Assembly: GCF_026151205.1 (NCBI RefSeq)
Contig: NC_087077.1
Span: 1,178,001 to 1,242,000, forward strand
Direction: 5' to 3'
DNA from: Bolinopsis microptera
Lineage: Eukaryota > Ctenophora > Tentaculata > Lobata > Bolinopsidae
DNA length: 64,000 bases
Positions within the stretch are counted from its first letter, which is position 1, and each line of letters opens with the position of its first letter. Both the position numbers and the translations under genes were made by a program. Below, piece after piece: positions 1-10,345 of the stretch. The notes under the pieces were generated by a model. The model worked only from the letters and a program-made list of their open reading frames with translations. It ran no database searches and was not told where the DNA came from.

Positions 1-129
1 AAGTTAAGCATTTAAAATTACAATTGTCTGTTTCGAAGCCATTATACAGACCAACCGTCCAACCAATCATTCTTATCTTGCAGATTCCGAGATGAAAATT
101 CAATAAACTTTTACATTATTTCAGCTCAC

Positions 130-972
130 CTTTTTGAGATTTTCGATTTCATCCTTGTAAGCTGCTAAATCTTCTTTAGCCCTCGTCACAGCTAGGTCTA
201 ACTCCCACGCTAAAGCATCTGCTCTTTTAGTAGCGGCTGTTAAATCCTCTTGTCTATTCAGTCGTGACTGTAGGATTAGTGATCTTGATATTTCAAAGGA
301 TCGCTCCTCTTTAGCCAGCTGGCGTCTTAGACCGAAAATTGTGTCTTTCTGGCTCCACTTTTCCTGAGGAATAAATTAGTTATGGCAATGAAATTGTATT
401 TGTACTAATCATTATATTTTCAGAAAAAATAAGGTTCGACAGCAGATTGATCAACCTTTATCCTATAATTGCTTATAGGTATAACACTATAACAAGTTGA
501 GAAATATATTTAATATGGTGACATGACAGGTGACAGGTGGTTTGATATAAAAATAACTCTTTCACCTTTTCGAGGAGCTCTACTTTTTCTTTGAGCAGGT
601 CATTCTCCGATGTCAAGATTTCAATCTCGTCTTTGAGAACACCTTTTTCGTTCGTTTCAAACCAAATCTGGCATTTATAAGTGTCCTTTTCCTCGATCAG
701 TTGCCCCAGTTGTTGAAGAGCTACTTCTCTTCTTTGCTCTGAGTAAGAATGTTGGTCAGCTCTCACAAAGTCACTATCTCACTATGAAATTCAAATGCTA
801 AACAAAATACAAATGTATGCAGCATGACTGGTGACTGATAAAAGACCAACATTTTCAAGTCGAAAATTGTTAACACAGTTTGAATATAAGCACCTAAAGA
901 GTTGAGCGGGGCTGGTCGTCTTGTTCGAGAACATCTTCGAATAGCAGTTTGGATTGCTTTTTGAAATCCCAT
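130..972 (-). CDS. Coiled-coil protein gene, copy 1 (3' part outside window)
   Basis: Three exons are visible on the minus strand: 972-894 (ATG start, 79 nt), 777-566 (212 nt) and 363-130 (234 nt). They join in phase (G|AT, then AAG|GAA) with GT donors and AG acceptors. The encoded chain starts MGFQKAIQ, is basic at first, and then becomes a charged heptad-like coiled coil (segments such as LKDEIEILTSENDLLKEK and KRADALAWELDLA). No catalytic motif is seen and I do not recognise the family. The last two exons, seen in copy 2 at 11756-11253, would lie beyond the left edge. Differences from copy 2 are few (for example W for R in exon 3 and P for Q near the end of exon 1), so duplication looks recent. 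The start is the first in-frame ATG; a further upstream exon cannot be excluded. A short ATG frame on the same strand near 1127 could be a leader ORF. Confidence 0.6.
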
Positions 973-2679
973 TGAAGATATTGTATTTTCAAGATATAGG
1001 ATTATAGTGGTTAGATAACTGTGTTTGATAGCAGACAACAAAGCAAGTTAACAAGTGTGGGAATAAATATGACCCGCGTGCATTTCAGGGATTTCAGCAC
1101 ATTTGTCGCGCGCGATTTTGTTCGCCATGACAACGCAACCAACACGTGCTAACGCGTATTATAAACAGATCTGATATTATAATGGTATTAAAGATGGTGA
1201 TAAGGTAATAGTATAGTATAATAGTATAGTACTATGTTTACAGTATGTACTGAATCCTAGGAAGTTTCCTGAACTTTTAACAGGTAACCCTCCCCATTTT
1301 ACAACCCTCAATCAAGTTTCCTATCAGTCGACCGAATCAATTAAGTTACAACAAATACGTAATCAAATCATCTTTTCGTGAAATATTCACAAGCTTCAAA
1401 GAATTTTAAAAGTTGAATGGAAATGCTCAAACTTAATGCAGCAATGCTTACTTATCGCTTGTCCGTGTCGGAATACAAATACGTTTCTTCGAGTCTCTAC
1501 CCTAACCCAGATCAACTCGTTTTCATCTCCGAAAACGGAAAATGAAGATCCCGTACGGGTGAAGAAATTCATAACCGCGGGCAGGGAGAGAAGTTTTTAA
1601 AGAAGATGCGGTTTCAACTTTTCAAGAGGCAATGATGGAATCAACTTCAGCATAGGGTGTTTCGTGAAGGAGAAATGTGGAGAAAATGAAGTACATTGGA
1701 GAAACTGAAAAAATAAAGAAACTTGCCGTTACACGAGCTCCAGCATGATGGCAGCCCCACGAACACCCGGATACAGTATTACACAGCGCCCCAGTAGCAA
1801 CTTCTTTTAGTTTCCACTAACAAGCCAACTGCGAAAAGGAAAATAATGCTCCGAACGAACATCATGAAGTTGATTTGTTATTTATAAAATTATTCAAATC
1901 AGAAATAGAATGGTGCAGTGATATTTTAACAAGCTGTTTTATAAGTTTATAGCGAACTCTGGTTTTTCACCAAACTGAGCCACCCTTGCCCTCCACCTGT
2001 TTTTAACTATGTTTGGCTCCTGCGTTAGTCAACTTACCCATTACCTCATTACCATAATCCCAGCATCCTCAATATATGGAGCTGTACTTAAAAACCTCAT
2101 GTGATTTGTAATTAACACCCAACATTGCAAATAAAATTAAAGTCTGACTATTTCTGCAGTACCCTCACAGACACGTTTACAAGAGGGGACTGGGAAAGTA
2201 AACCTGTCTGCTTATGTTTCCAATCGCCAGACTCCACCTGGCCTCTTTTGGTATTGTATTAGTCTATTTAACCATCACCATAATGCCGGCATCCCGAAAA
2301 TAGAGTTTCGCAGCCTCATGACTCACGAGAGATTTATGTGGAAAATTCGAACAGACTTTCTAAGTAATCAATTGCACTTAAAAGTAATGTGATATTTCAA
2401 AAGTAATATAAATTATAATGTGATATTTTCCCATTTTAAATGCTTTTTTACGAATTGGCAAATTTGAAATTCGAGAGTTTACAAATTCGAGTTTACAAAC
2501 TCGCAGTAGTTATAGTTAGCAATGATCATTAATCCTGACGCTACCATCCCGAGACAAATTTGTATAGCATAGCCTCATAGAAATAAAGCTGAAAAATATC
2601 GGACGGTTTTTGTTGGCACAATCTGCAAACATTTGTTAACAAAATTAATAATTTTACGATAACTCAAACTGCCATTTTA

Positions 2680-3830
2680 CAGAAGGTCAAATGATGTGGG
2701 TAGTTTGTTTCGAGATTTTGACTTCCAGTACCCCAATTTGGTTTCATACCATCATCAATTAACTGACTAATTGGTTTGTGGGCAAAAATTTCATCCAATC
2801 TGTCAAATGTGTGTTCAGAAATTTTTACATCTGAAAATGGGACAGAGATTTGAAAATACAACTTTTCGTTTTCTTAAGATTTCTGCTGTGAGCTTCCTCC
2901 GACCCGAATCAAACTTCCAGCACCTCAATCATGTCATTTGGCATCTATAAGTGACTGACTAATTGGTTGCAGGTCAGAAATTCGGCCAAAACTGTAAAAT
3001 TTCGGCCCTGAAAATTTCAACTTCAAACACTAAAATGGGATAGAGATTGGGACAATATTATTTTCCAATTTTTTTCGAGATTTTGACTTCCAGTACCCCA
3101 ATTTGGTTTCATACCATCATCAATTAACTGACTAATTGGTTTATGGGCAAAAATTTCATCCAATCTGTCAAATGTGCGTTCAGAAATTTTCGCATCTGAA
3201 AATGGGACAGAGTTTTGAAAATTCAAAATACAACATTTCCTTTACTTAAGATTTCTGCTGTGAGATTCCTCCGACCCGAGTCAAACTTCCAGCGACTCAA
3301 TCATGTCATTTGGCATTTATAGTTCATGACTGACTAATTGGTTGCTGGTCAGAAATTCGGCCAAAACTGTAAAATTTCTGCCCTGGAAATTTCAACTTCA
3401 AATATAATACTGAAAATGAGACAGAGTATGAGACAGCCTAATTTTCCAATTTTTTTCGAGATTTTGACTTCCAGTACCCCAATTTGATTTCATACCATCA
3501 TCAATTAACCGACTAATTGGTATGTGGGCAAAAATTTCATCCAATCTGTCAAATGTGTGTTCAGAAATTTTCACATCTGAAAATGGGACAAAGTTTTGAA
3601 AATACAACTTTTCGTTTTCTTAAGATTTCTGCTGTGACATTCCTCCGACCCGAGTCAAACTTCCAGCACCTCAATCATGTCATTTGGCATCTATAGTTGA
3701 CTGAATAATTGGTTGCGGGTCATAAATTCGGCCAAAACTGTAAAATTTCGGCCATGGAAGTTTCGACTTCAAAAACTGAAATTGGGACAGAGTATGGGAC
3801 TGTGCCTATGAATCTGAAAAGATTGTAATA
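2680..3830. repeat. Satellite array in copy 1 (about 3 units of ~366 bp)
   Basis: The marker GATTTTGACTTCC recurs at about 2714, 3079 and 3460, giving spacings of 365 and 381 bp. Each unit contains two related half-units that share ACTAATTGG and a GTCCCAT-containing block (see 16040-18262 for the longer array). Short minus-strand ORFs beginning MYFQN or MNFQN recur because the units are similar; there is no independent sign that they are translated. Confidence 0.9.
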
Positions 3831-3839
3831 CATCCAGGT

Positions 3840-4780
3840 GCCTTTATAACGTTTATTATTTTATTGATTGTTGCAAATTAAGCTGCTGAGTGCTGTGTTA
3901 ACTGTTGCTGATCGGGAGAGACTCGAGGATCGAGGGACAATAGTCTTACATGTTCTGGAATTGCCGTTCACACACTACACAGTACACATTCTCGACAATT
4001 ACTACACACTGCACATTCTTAAATATTATCAAGTGTCTAAACGCACTTCATGCTATGAGATGATCAAAATCGGGAGCTTTGCCTTCAGAGGTACGTATCC
4101 AGGACGACTCGAACCGAAAATTTTATAAGTCAACATTTTTTCAAAGTTTTTCTAGAAACTAATAAAATATAAGTACTTTTGGTTCTTAAATTTGTTGTTA
4201 GTATATTCATATACTGTGTATCTAGTTTTTGGGTTATATCGCAAGGCCAGCTGCTTTGACATCGGCAATCTTTATTTTAATTTTGGTTGATGATATAATT
4301 ATAATCTAGTCACCAAATTCGCGTAGGTATTTTCCTTTAAATCTGCAGGTCAAATATCAAGTATTCTATAAGTAGATGAATAATGGCACCAATCACGTCC
4401 ACAGCTTGCCGAATGTAGGTACGGACTTCGAAAATCGAAAAAATATATTTGGCTAATAATATGATCAGGCTAGCATGAAACGTGAACAAAAGTAGCTTCC
4501 AGAAAAACTTTGAACAGATTTTGACTTGTCGAGTCATTCTCGATACGTACCTCTGAAAGCAGAGCTCCCGCTTCCGAGCTCGTATTGCGAAGGGGAGGGG
4601 GAGGCCTGCCTTCCGAGATCGCATTACAATGGGGAAGCATCGACTCCAAAATCGTACGAAAAGTATGTACTATGTACTAGGTGCTGACTTCAGAATACCA
4701 AAAAAACATGTTTGGTTCATAATGATCAGGGTAGTATGAACATGGCATGGAGTACGTTTAGACACTTGATATCATTTAAG
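3840..4780. repeat. Dispersed repeat with internal inversion, left of LINE 1
   Basis: 3840-4260 is the same as 19950-20400 and partly 25080-25370. 4400-4600 is an inverted version of nearby sequence: the stretch around GGTACGTATC at 4090-4140 reappears in reverse complement at 4490-4570, and 20480-20590 matches the 4400-4500 part inverted. 4680-4785 is another inverted copy that is interrupted by LINE 1. The block looks like a decayed nonautonomous transposon family, class unknown. No gene is seen in it. Confidence 0.65.
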
Positions 4781-4909
4781 AATGTATAATCGTTTTTGTT
4801 TGGTTGTAATTTTAAGTGCTCGCTTATCAGTTATTTGTTGCTAAATTGCGATAAGTGAACGTGTGCCATTGTACATTTATTGTACAATACATCGGGTATA
4901 CATTACACC

Positions 4910-6190
4910 ATGGCAGGGAATCCCCAGAAAAATGACAGTGAAAGTACCAAGATTATTATCGGGAAACTGATAGAAAAAGCTAACTCGTCTATCAGACCTG
5001 TTATTTCTACTTTTGAATGTTTACAGTCTCGTTCAGTTAATCTTCAGCGACTTAATCAATTTACGGTCGGAATACTTGAAAGTTGTGCTGAATTTCTAGG
5101 AATTGCTCTTGCTGACAAGGACGATTTTAAGATTTTCACTAAGTCATCTCTTGCCAATCGCCTTTATCTTGGTTTTATGGCTCTGATGCCTGGAAAGTGT
5201 GGAGAGTGCGGTGATAACTACGTGATTGATCATGATCCTGAGGTCATGCCTTTTTTCGATTGCTTTAAATGTTTCAAAGGTTCACATTGTTGTGAAAGAA
5301 ACAAAGAGCTACATCAGACCCTGTCAGCTATGAACACGCCGACAGGTTTTGTGTGGCTCTGTAACACATGTCATGGGCTAATTGATCCTATAGAACCTAG
5401 GAAACAGAGATCACGCCACACATCTTCTTCACTATCAGGAAATGTTTCTTCTGCTGACAGCCAGTCCTTGGACAGTTCAGCAGATGTTTCCAGTCTTAAT
5501 CCTTCTAGTGTGATATCTTCGACCCAAATTCCATCTCCTGTGTTATCACCTAGCTCAGCCACTGCAACGACAGCTGCAGCTACAGACTCTTCACAACCAG
5601 CCACAACTGTTTGTCAAGAGTTCCTAAACTGGAGTTGTCCACACGGAATCAGTGGAAAAAAGAAGATCAACGGGAACTCTTGCCCTTCTACTCATCCAAG
5701 GGTCTGCAATCAGTACCGAGCATCTGGTTTCACGGGAAGGAGTGGTTGTAAAGAAGGTAAAAACTGTACATTCTTTCACCCTGATATCTGTAGAACTGCA
5801 CTTGAGAATGGTTCGTGTTCTAAAAAGGACTGTTTAAAGTTTCACCCCCGGTCGACCAGAAAGAGTACAAAGGAGCGTCCTGAGAGGGGAGAGCGTCCTA
5901 AGAGTAACACTCTTAACACGAATCAGAGGTACAGCAAACAGAATAGTGATGCCAATGCCAACACGAGTGATTTTTTAGAGCTACGAAACTTGATCACTGG
6001 GATGGCGGCCAAGTTGGAAGCATTGGAGAAAAAGATGGATCAAGGTACCCCATCCCCATCCCAAACTGTCACACAGCCAATGGGAGCATCCATGATCTAC
6101 CCAGTTCAATCAGCTCCCCCAATGATGAGTCTAGGTGTGCCCAGGCTACCACACCACCAGATTCCTTTCTCTCCTCACTCTTATTATTAA
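4910..6190 (+). CDS. LINE 1 ORF1: PHD-like and CCCH zinc-finger RNA-binding protein
   Basis: 426 residues from the ATG at 4910, which has a strong Kozak context (CACCATGG); the in-frame codons before it are non-ATG. In the family, ORF1 proteins bind the element RNA and help form the retrotransposition particle. An acidic/neutral N-terminal region is followed at about residues 100-170 by CGEC, CFKC, HCC and WLCNTC, a cysteine/histidine spacing like a PHD finger. A Ser/Thr-rich linker follows. Three CCCH-type fingers end in CPSTH, CTFFHP and CLKFHP. After a basic KSTKERPERGERPK tract comes a short heptad segment (LRNLITGMAAKLEALEKKM) and a Pro/Ser tail. PHD domains are known in CR1-clade ORF1; the triple CCCH cluster is more unusual. 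It could alternatively be a degenerate zinc-knuckle module. Confidence 0.8.
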   Translation: MAGNPQKNDSESTKIIIGKLIEKANSSIRPVISTFECLQSRSVNLQRLNQFTVGILESCAEFLGIALADKDDFKIFTKSSLANRLYLGFMALMPGKCGECGDNYVIDHDPEVMPFFDCFKCFKGSHCCERNKELHQTLSAMNTPTGFVWLCNTCHGLIDPIEPRKQRSRHTSSSLSGNVSSADSQSLDSSADVSSLNPSSVISSTQIPSPVLSPSSATATTAAATDSSQPATTVCQEFLNWSCPHGISGKKKINGNSCPSTHPRVCNQYRASGFTGRSGCKEGKNCTFFHPDICRTALENGSCSKKDCLKFHPRSTRKSTKERPERGERPKSNTLNTNQRYSKQNSDANANTSDFLELRNLITGMAAKLEALEKKMDQGTPSPSQTVTQPMGASMIYPVQSAPPMMSLGVPRLPHHQIPFSPHSYY

Positions 6191-9162
6191 ATGCTAGGAG
6201 TTTAAATCCATCTGCCCACAGTACCTGCAGATGGAAGCTTAATGACCTTGTTGGTCATGTAGACGATAAACGACAATCTGGACAGCTCTACCCCTTTATT
6301 GCTATCACAGAATCTTGGCTTAAGTCACATATCAGTGACGCCCAGCTTCAGTTACCCGGATACTCACTTTGTCGAAGTGATCGCAGTAAGAGAGTTGGCG
6401 GAGGAGTAATACTTTACTCACTGTCGTCCATCCCAGTCTCGGTGTCGGAGACTTACGACGACAGCATTTGCCAGGGAATCTTTAATGTCTACCCTTCTGC
6501 TAAACTTTGCATAGCAGTTGCTTATAGGCCACCTGACGCAAGCTCAAGTAGTTTCTCAAAACTAATAGATAGATTTACATTCGCTATTGAGAACCTTGCA
6601 CCTAGTGGCTACGACGTCTTTATAACAGGCGATTTCAACTTTCCCCAGATTGACTGGGAAACACTAAACATCATGAGCGGTGGGACCTCTGATTCAAATC
6701 TCTCCGCCCAATACCTGCTAAACTTCATGTCAACCCATCTGCTGAGTCAGGTGGTTACTGTTCCAACCAGGGGAAACAGTACACTAGACCTCGTCTTGTG
6801 TAACAATGATCGGCTAGTATCTGATGTAACTTGTGAAGCAACAGAAATATCTGATCATGACATGGTTAATGTACTGCTATCCTTTAACCCTGGTCTGATG
6901 GAGAAGGCTCAGGCTTCATATCTTGACGAAATGAGCTTCCGAGCCCTAGACTTTAATCGGGCAGACTTCGAACCGATTACTGAGATCCTGAACAGAGTGA
7001 ATTGGAAAACCTTGAGAGACGCAAGCACTTTTGAAGAATTTCCCGCAGAGTTTACACGGACAGTGCTCAATATATGCCTGGAAAATGTTCCTCGGAAACG
7101 ACCACCAACTGGCCAGCCGAAGCTTTATAATTCGCTGAGAAGGAAGAAGTCACGACTTAAAACCCGTCTCTCTGCTGCAAAGTGTGCCAATGACCTAGCT
7201 CGAATCAAGAAACTTGAAGACGAAATTGGATTAATTTGCTATGAGATCAAGGAAGCTATAGTCCACCATCTTGATAAAGGTGAAAAGAGAGCAGTGGATA
7301 AAATTAAAGTCAATCCTAAATACTTTTACTCATACGCTAAATCTTTTTCTAAAGTTAAGCACAATATTTCAACTCTTCTAAACCGTGATAAGAAACTGGT
7401 AACTGAACGGAAAGAGTTAGCTAATATACTGCAGCAACAGTTCTGTTCTGTCTTTAGTGACCCCAACTGCCCTGATAAGTCACTACCTACATTTACAGTA
7501 CCACCTCTCACTAGTAGGGATACAGAACTGGTACTCACACCTAACCACATCGCGGAAGCTATATCTGAGATTAAGCTGGACTCTGCACCCGGACCCGATG
7601 GTATTCCTGCTATTCTCCTCAAAAGATGTGCTTCAAGCTTGAGTGTTCCGATTCATCTCCTCTGGTCTGAGTCCATGTATACAGGCATAGTCCCAAGTTT
7701 CTACAAGACTGGATATGTCACACCGCTTTTCAAGAAAGGTAGCAGGTGTGATGCTGCTAACTACAGACCGGTTACTCTGACCTCACATGTAGTCAAAGTC
7801 TATGAAAGAGTGGTTAGGAAACACATGGTTCAGCATCTCGAAACCAACAATTTGTTATCTGACAAACAACATGGTTTCAGATCGAACAGAAGCTGCTTGA
7901 CCCAAATGCTCGATCACTTTGATGACATCTTTGAAGGGTTTACTCAGGGGAAAGACACAGACTCTATATACCTCGACTTCGCCAAGGCGTTTGATAAAGT
8001 TGACTTGGACCTTCTCTTGTTGAAGTTAAAGAGATACGGATTTCATGGCAAACTTCTAAGCTGGATCCAGTCATTTCTCTCTGACCGTGAACAGGTTGTA
8101 GTCCTAAACGGTGTTCATTCGAACAGTGCCAGGGTTCTAAGTGGTGTCCCTCAGGGAAGTGTGTTAGGACCACTATTGTTCATTTTGTTTATTAACGATC
8201 TAGAGCTAGCTGTTACCTCTTCTAAGGTAAGCTTCTTTGCTGACGATACTAGGGTCTCCAAACGTATCGATTGCTTTGAGGACTGTCTGCTGCTTCAGGC
8301 TGATCTGTACGGTATTCTCGACTGGTCACGCTGCAACAACATGAAGCTCCACGAACAGAAGTTTGAGCTCCTGAATCATCTCCACAATAGAAAGAGTACC
8401 TTTTCTGAACTCCCTTTTTACGTGGAAACTCTACTTTACAAGGTCTCCAGCGAGGAAATACTACATCCCGTTGAGAACGTTAGAGACCTCGGAGTTATGG
8501 TATCAAGCGATCTGAACTGGTCCAAACAGATCGGTAATATGGTCAAGAAAGCTAGAAGCACACTGTCATGGGTGTTTAGTGTCTTCAAAACTCGTGATAG
8601 GACCGTAATGACTACCCTATATAAGTCTTTGGTCAGAAGCCTACTAGAGTACTGTTGTCCGCTGTGGGACCCTGTTAAGGTGACTGAGATCCAGCTTTTG
8701 GAGGGGGTCCAGCGAACATTCACCGATCGTATATGCGGTCTGGAAAATATGAACTACTGGGAGAGGCTTTCACATCTAAAGCTAATGTCACTGCAGCGCA
8801 GAAGGGAACGGTACACTATTCTGATGATGTGGAAGATCCTTCACAATGTTGTCCCCAATTGCAGCAATATAAGGTTCACAAAAACATCCAGACATGGTAC
8901 CCGAGCAATCATCCCTTCCCTGTCTAGGTTGAGTTCCTCGAGCAACCAGACACTCTATGACAGCTCATTTGCTGTAAGAGGACCAAAACTGTGGAACAAA
9001 GTGCCTGATAATATTAAAGCTGAAGCTACGTTTGAGTCGTTTAAAGTTAGTTTGTCCAAGTTTATTGCTTTGATACCGGACAACCCTCCGACTTCCGGTT
9101 ATAGCTGCAGCTGGTCTAATTCCCTGGTAGACTACTCGCCATCGAGGTGGTCAGAAATCTGA
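6187..9162 (+). CDS. LINE 1 ORF2: endonuclease and reverse transcriptase
   Basis: The frame is open from 5965, overlaps ORF1 by 226 bp and has no ATG before 6442, although the endonuclease clearly starts upstream at LNARSLN (about 6187). Endonuclease signatures: ITESWL, AYRPP, GDFNFP, STLDLVLCN and EISDHDMV. Reverse transcriptase signatures: APGPDGIPA, TPLFKKG, NYRPVTLTS, LDFAKAFDKVD, SGVPQGSVLGP and the catalytic FADDTRV. A C-terminal region (LVRSLLEYCCPLWDP, GPKLWNKVP) is typical of CR1/Jockey-type elements. ORF2 nicks target DNA and copies the element RNA there. Because ORF1 ends TTATTATTAAATG and ORF2 is in the -1 frame, expression by frameshifting or termination-reinitiation is likely (inference). 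All catalytic blocks are present, so it may be active. Confidence 0.88.
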   Translation, partial: LNARSLNPSAHSTCRWKLNDLVGHVDDKRQSGQLYPFIAITESWLKSHISDAQLQLPGYSLCRSDRSKRVGGGVILYSLSSIPVSVSETYDDSICQGIFNVYPSAKLCIAVAYRPPDASSSSFSKLIDRFTFAIENLAPSGYDVFITGDFNFPQIDWETLNIMSGGTSDSNLSAQYLLNFMSTHLLSQVVTVPTRGNSTLDLVLCNNDRLVSDVTCEATEISDHDMVNVLLSFNPGLMEKAQASYLDEMSFRALDFNRADFEPITEILNRVNWKTLRDASTFEEFPAEFTRTVLNICLENVPRKRPPTGQPKLYNSLRRKKSRLKTRLSAAKCANDLARIKKLEDEIGLICYEIKEAIVHHLDKGEKRAVDKIKVNPKYFYSYAKSFSKVKHNISTLLNRDKKLVTERKELANILQQQFCSVFSDPNCPDKSLPTFTVPPLTSRDTELVLTPNHIAEAISEIKLDSAPGPDGIPAILLKRCASSLSVPIHLLWSESMYTGIVPSFYKTGYVTPLFKKGSRCDAANYRPVTLTSHVVKVYERVVRKHMVQHLETNNLLSDKQHGFRSNRSCLTQMLDHFDDIFEGFTQGKDTDSIYLDFAKAFDKVDLDLLLLKLKRYGFHGKLLSWIQSFLSDREQVVVLNGVHSNSARVLSGVPQGSVLGPLLFILFINDLELAVTSSKVSFFADDTRVSKRIDCFEDCLLLQADLYGILDWSRCNNMKLHEQKFELLNHLHNRKSTFSELPFYVETLLYKVSSEEILHPVENVRDLGVMVSSDLNWSKQIGNMVKKARSTLSWVFSVFKTRDRTVMTTLYKSLVRSLLEYCCPLWDPVKVTEIQLLEGVQRTFTDRICGLENMNYWERLSHLKLMSLQRRRERYTILMMWKILHNVVPNCSNIRFTKTSRHGTRAIIPSLSRLSSSSNQTLYDSSFAVRGPKLWNKVPDNIKAEATFESFKVSLSKFIALIPDNPPTSGYSCSWSNSLVDYSPSRWSEI

Positions 9163-9224
9163 TGACCCTTCCTGCTACGAGGATAAACACAACCAAAGTA
9201 ACCAAAGTAAGTAATGTGTAGTGT

Positions 9225-9790
9225 GTAGTAATTGGATGTGACTGGACATTGTCTAGAATGTGTAGTGTGTGGACGGCAATTCCAGAACATGTAAAACTAT
9301 TGTCCCTCGATCCTCGAGTCTCTCCTGATCGGCAACAGTTAACACAGCACTCAGCAGCTCACTGTGCAATAATAAATAAAATAATAAACGCTATAATGTG
9401 TATGTATAAAGGAACTGCAGGATGTATCCCATTCTTTTCAGATTCATGGGCAGCGATCATATTAGTCAGGCCCCCCATGATCAAATCTATACTAGTACCT
9501 AAACATTACCAGAAAACCGGAAACAAAATGTTAGGCTCATAATGATTAGGCCTAGCATGAACCGTGGAGAAAATTGGTTTCCAGGAATCCACTTTCACAA
9601 GCATTTCTTGACCCACTCCCACTCGCCTGCTGAGTGCTGACGTAACCTTGTTGGCCCAAGACTTGACTGCACTAGACATGAAATTGACCATTGACATTAA
9701 CTTAACCAGTAACCACTAGACATTCAATGGATTATGAAATCGTCCAGTAGGTGATATCAGTGTTGTTATTGACAAATTATCGTTAAATGA
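9225..9790 (-). repeat. Dispersed repeat, inverted relative to 24775-25380
   Basis: Reading the minus strand here gives, in order, the same sequence as the plus strand at 24775-25280: the CAACACTGAT block, the GTGGTCAA-type short repeats, AGGTTACGTCAGCACTCAGC, GAGTGGGAGTGGGT, and then the GAATTGCCGTTCACAC block. LINE 1 is inserted at its distal end. It contains no ORF of note. Confidence 0.75.
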
Positions 9791-10029
9791 TGTAGTTTGC
9801 AATCTTCGCATATGCAGATCTGAATATTTTGCCTTTGGGGTTTGGTGTAACTGCAGCTCAATACAATCATTACTGACTTGTCAATTTCTAATTAAATGTC
9901 ACCGAAAGCTCGTGATAATTGAACCAACCTCTTTTCTACATCCTATACTCTGGACCAAGCACATAAATCGCGCGATGTGCAAATGCAAAATGATACCGAG
10001 AATAAAATCGGTCATTCGCTTTTCACATT

Positions 10030-10106
10030 ATCGGTCACAGTACCGTTCACAGTACCGGTCATAGTACCGTTCACAGTACCGGTCATAGTACCGTTCACAG
10101 TAGACA
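10030..10106. repeat. Small 12-bp minisatellite cluster
   Basis: About six units of the 12-bp motif ACCGTTCACAGT and its variant ACCGGTCATAGT. The same motif forms the large array that starts 240 bp further on, so this is probably a detached outlier of that array. Confidence 0.85.
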
Positions 10107-10345
10107 CGTTATTTTTGAATTGATGTTATTAGCCCATTTAATTTTAGAAAATATTTTAGTATTGAATCTGCATCATCATCAACAATCAATATTCAAGACA
10201 AAGTGAAACAATGGAATACCGGGTCCCGAAATTCAAAATTGTAGTCAGTGTTTGGTATTGTTCTCTTTTTTTGTTTTTTGGAAGGATATGAACAATAACA
10301 ATAACGAATTTTTAAATCTCGTCACAACTATTTCTGGCAAAACCC

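Larger units (their letters stand above)
1..4330 (+). repeat. Duplicated block, copy 1
   Basis: This stretch matches 11911-20440 at high identity over most of its length, in the same orientation. A shorter part (from about 1697) also matches 22905-25380. It contains three coding exons of the coiled-coil gene on the minus strand, a spacer, three satellite units (about 2680-3830) and a terminal dispersed repeat (about 3840-4330). It lacks the hAT insertion and the palindromic element of copy 2, so it acts as an empty-site reference for both. The window begins where copy 2 has just left a small MITE, so the true left edge is not visible. Confidence 0.9.
4786..9212 (+). mobile_element. LINE 1: near full-length CR1/Jockey-group non-LTR retrotransposon
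   Basis: The element has a 5' UTR of about 124 bp, ORF1 (4910-6190), an overlapping ORF2 (open to 9162) and a short 3' UTR ending in a small direct repeat (AACCAAAGT repeated). It is inserted in an inverted copy of the dispersed repeat also seen at 25080-25280: sequence ending TTTAAGAATGT (4775-4785) resumes as AATGTGTAG at 9213. This places the ends and suggests a 5-bp target duplication AATGT (4781-4785 and 9213-9217). ORF content identifies a LINE with an apurinic-type endonuclease. Both ORFs are free of premature stops, so the copy is young. Confidence 0.85.

Noticed and set aside
763-1041. 92-residue minus-strand frame upstream of the coiled-coil exons as a separate gene
   Set aside because: Its useful part is exon 1 of the coiled-coil gene; the rest reads through intron, and the track start is not ATG in copy 2.
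7326-8723. Antisense ORFs of 69-98 residues inside LINE 1 ORF2
   Set aside because: They are shadows of the reverse-transcriptase frame with no own motifs.
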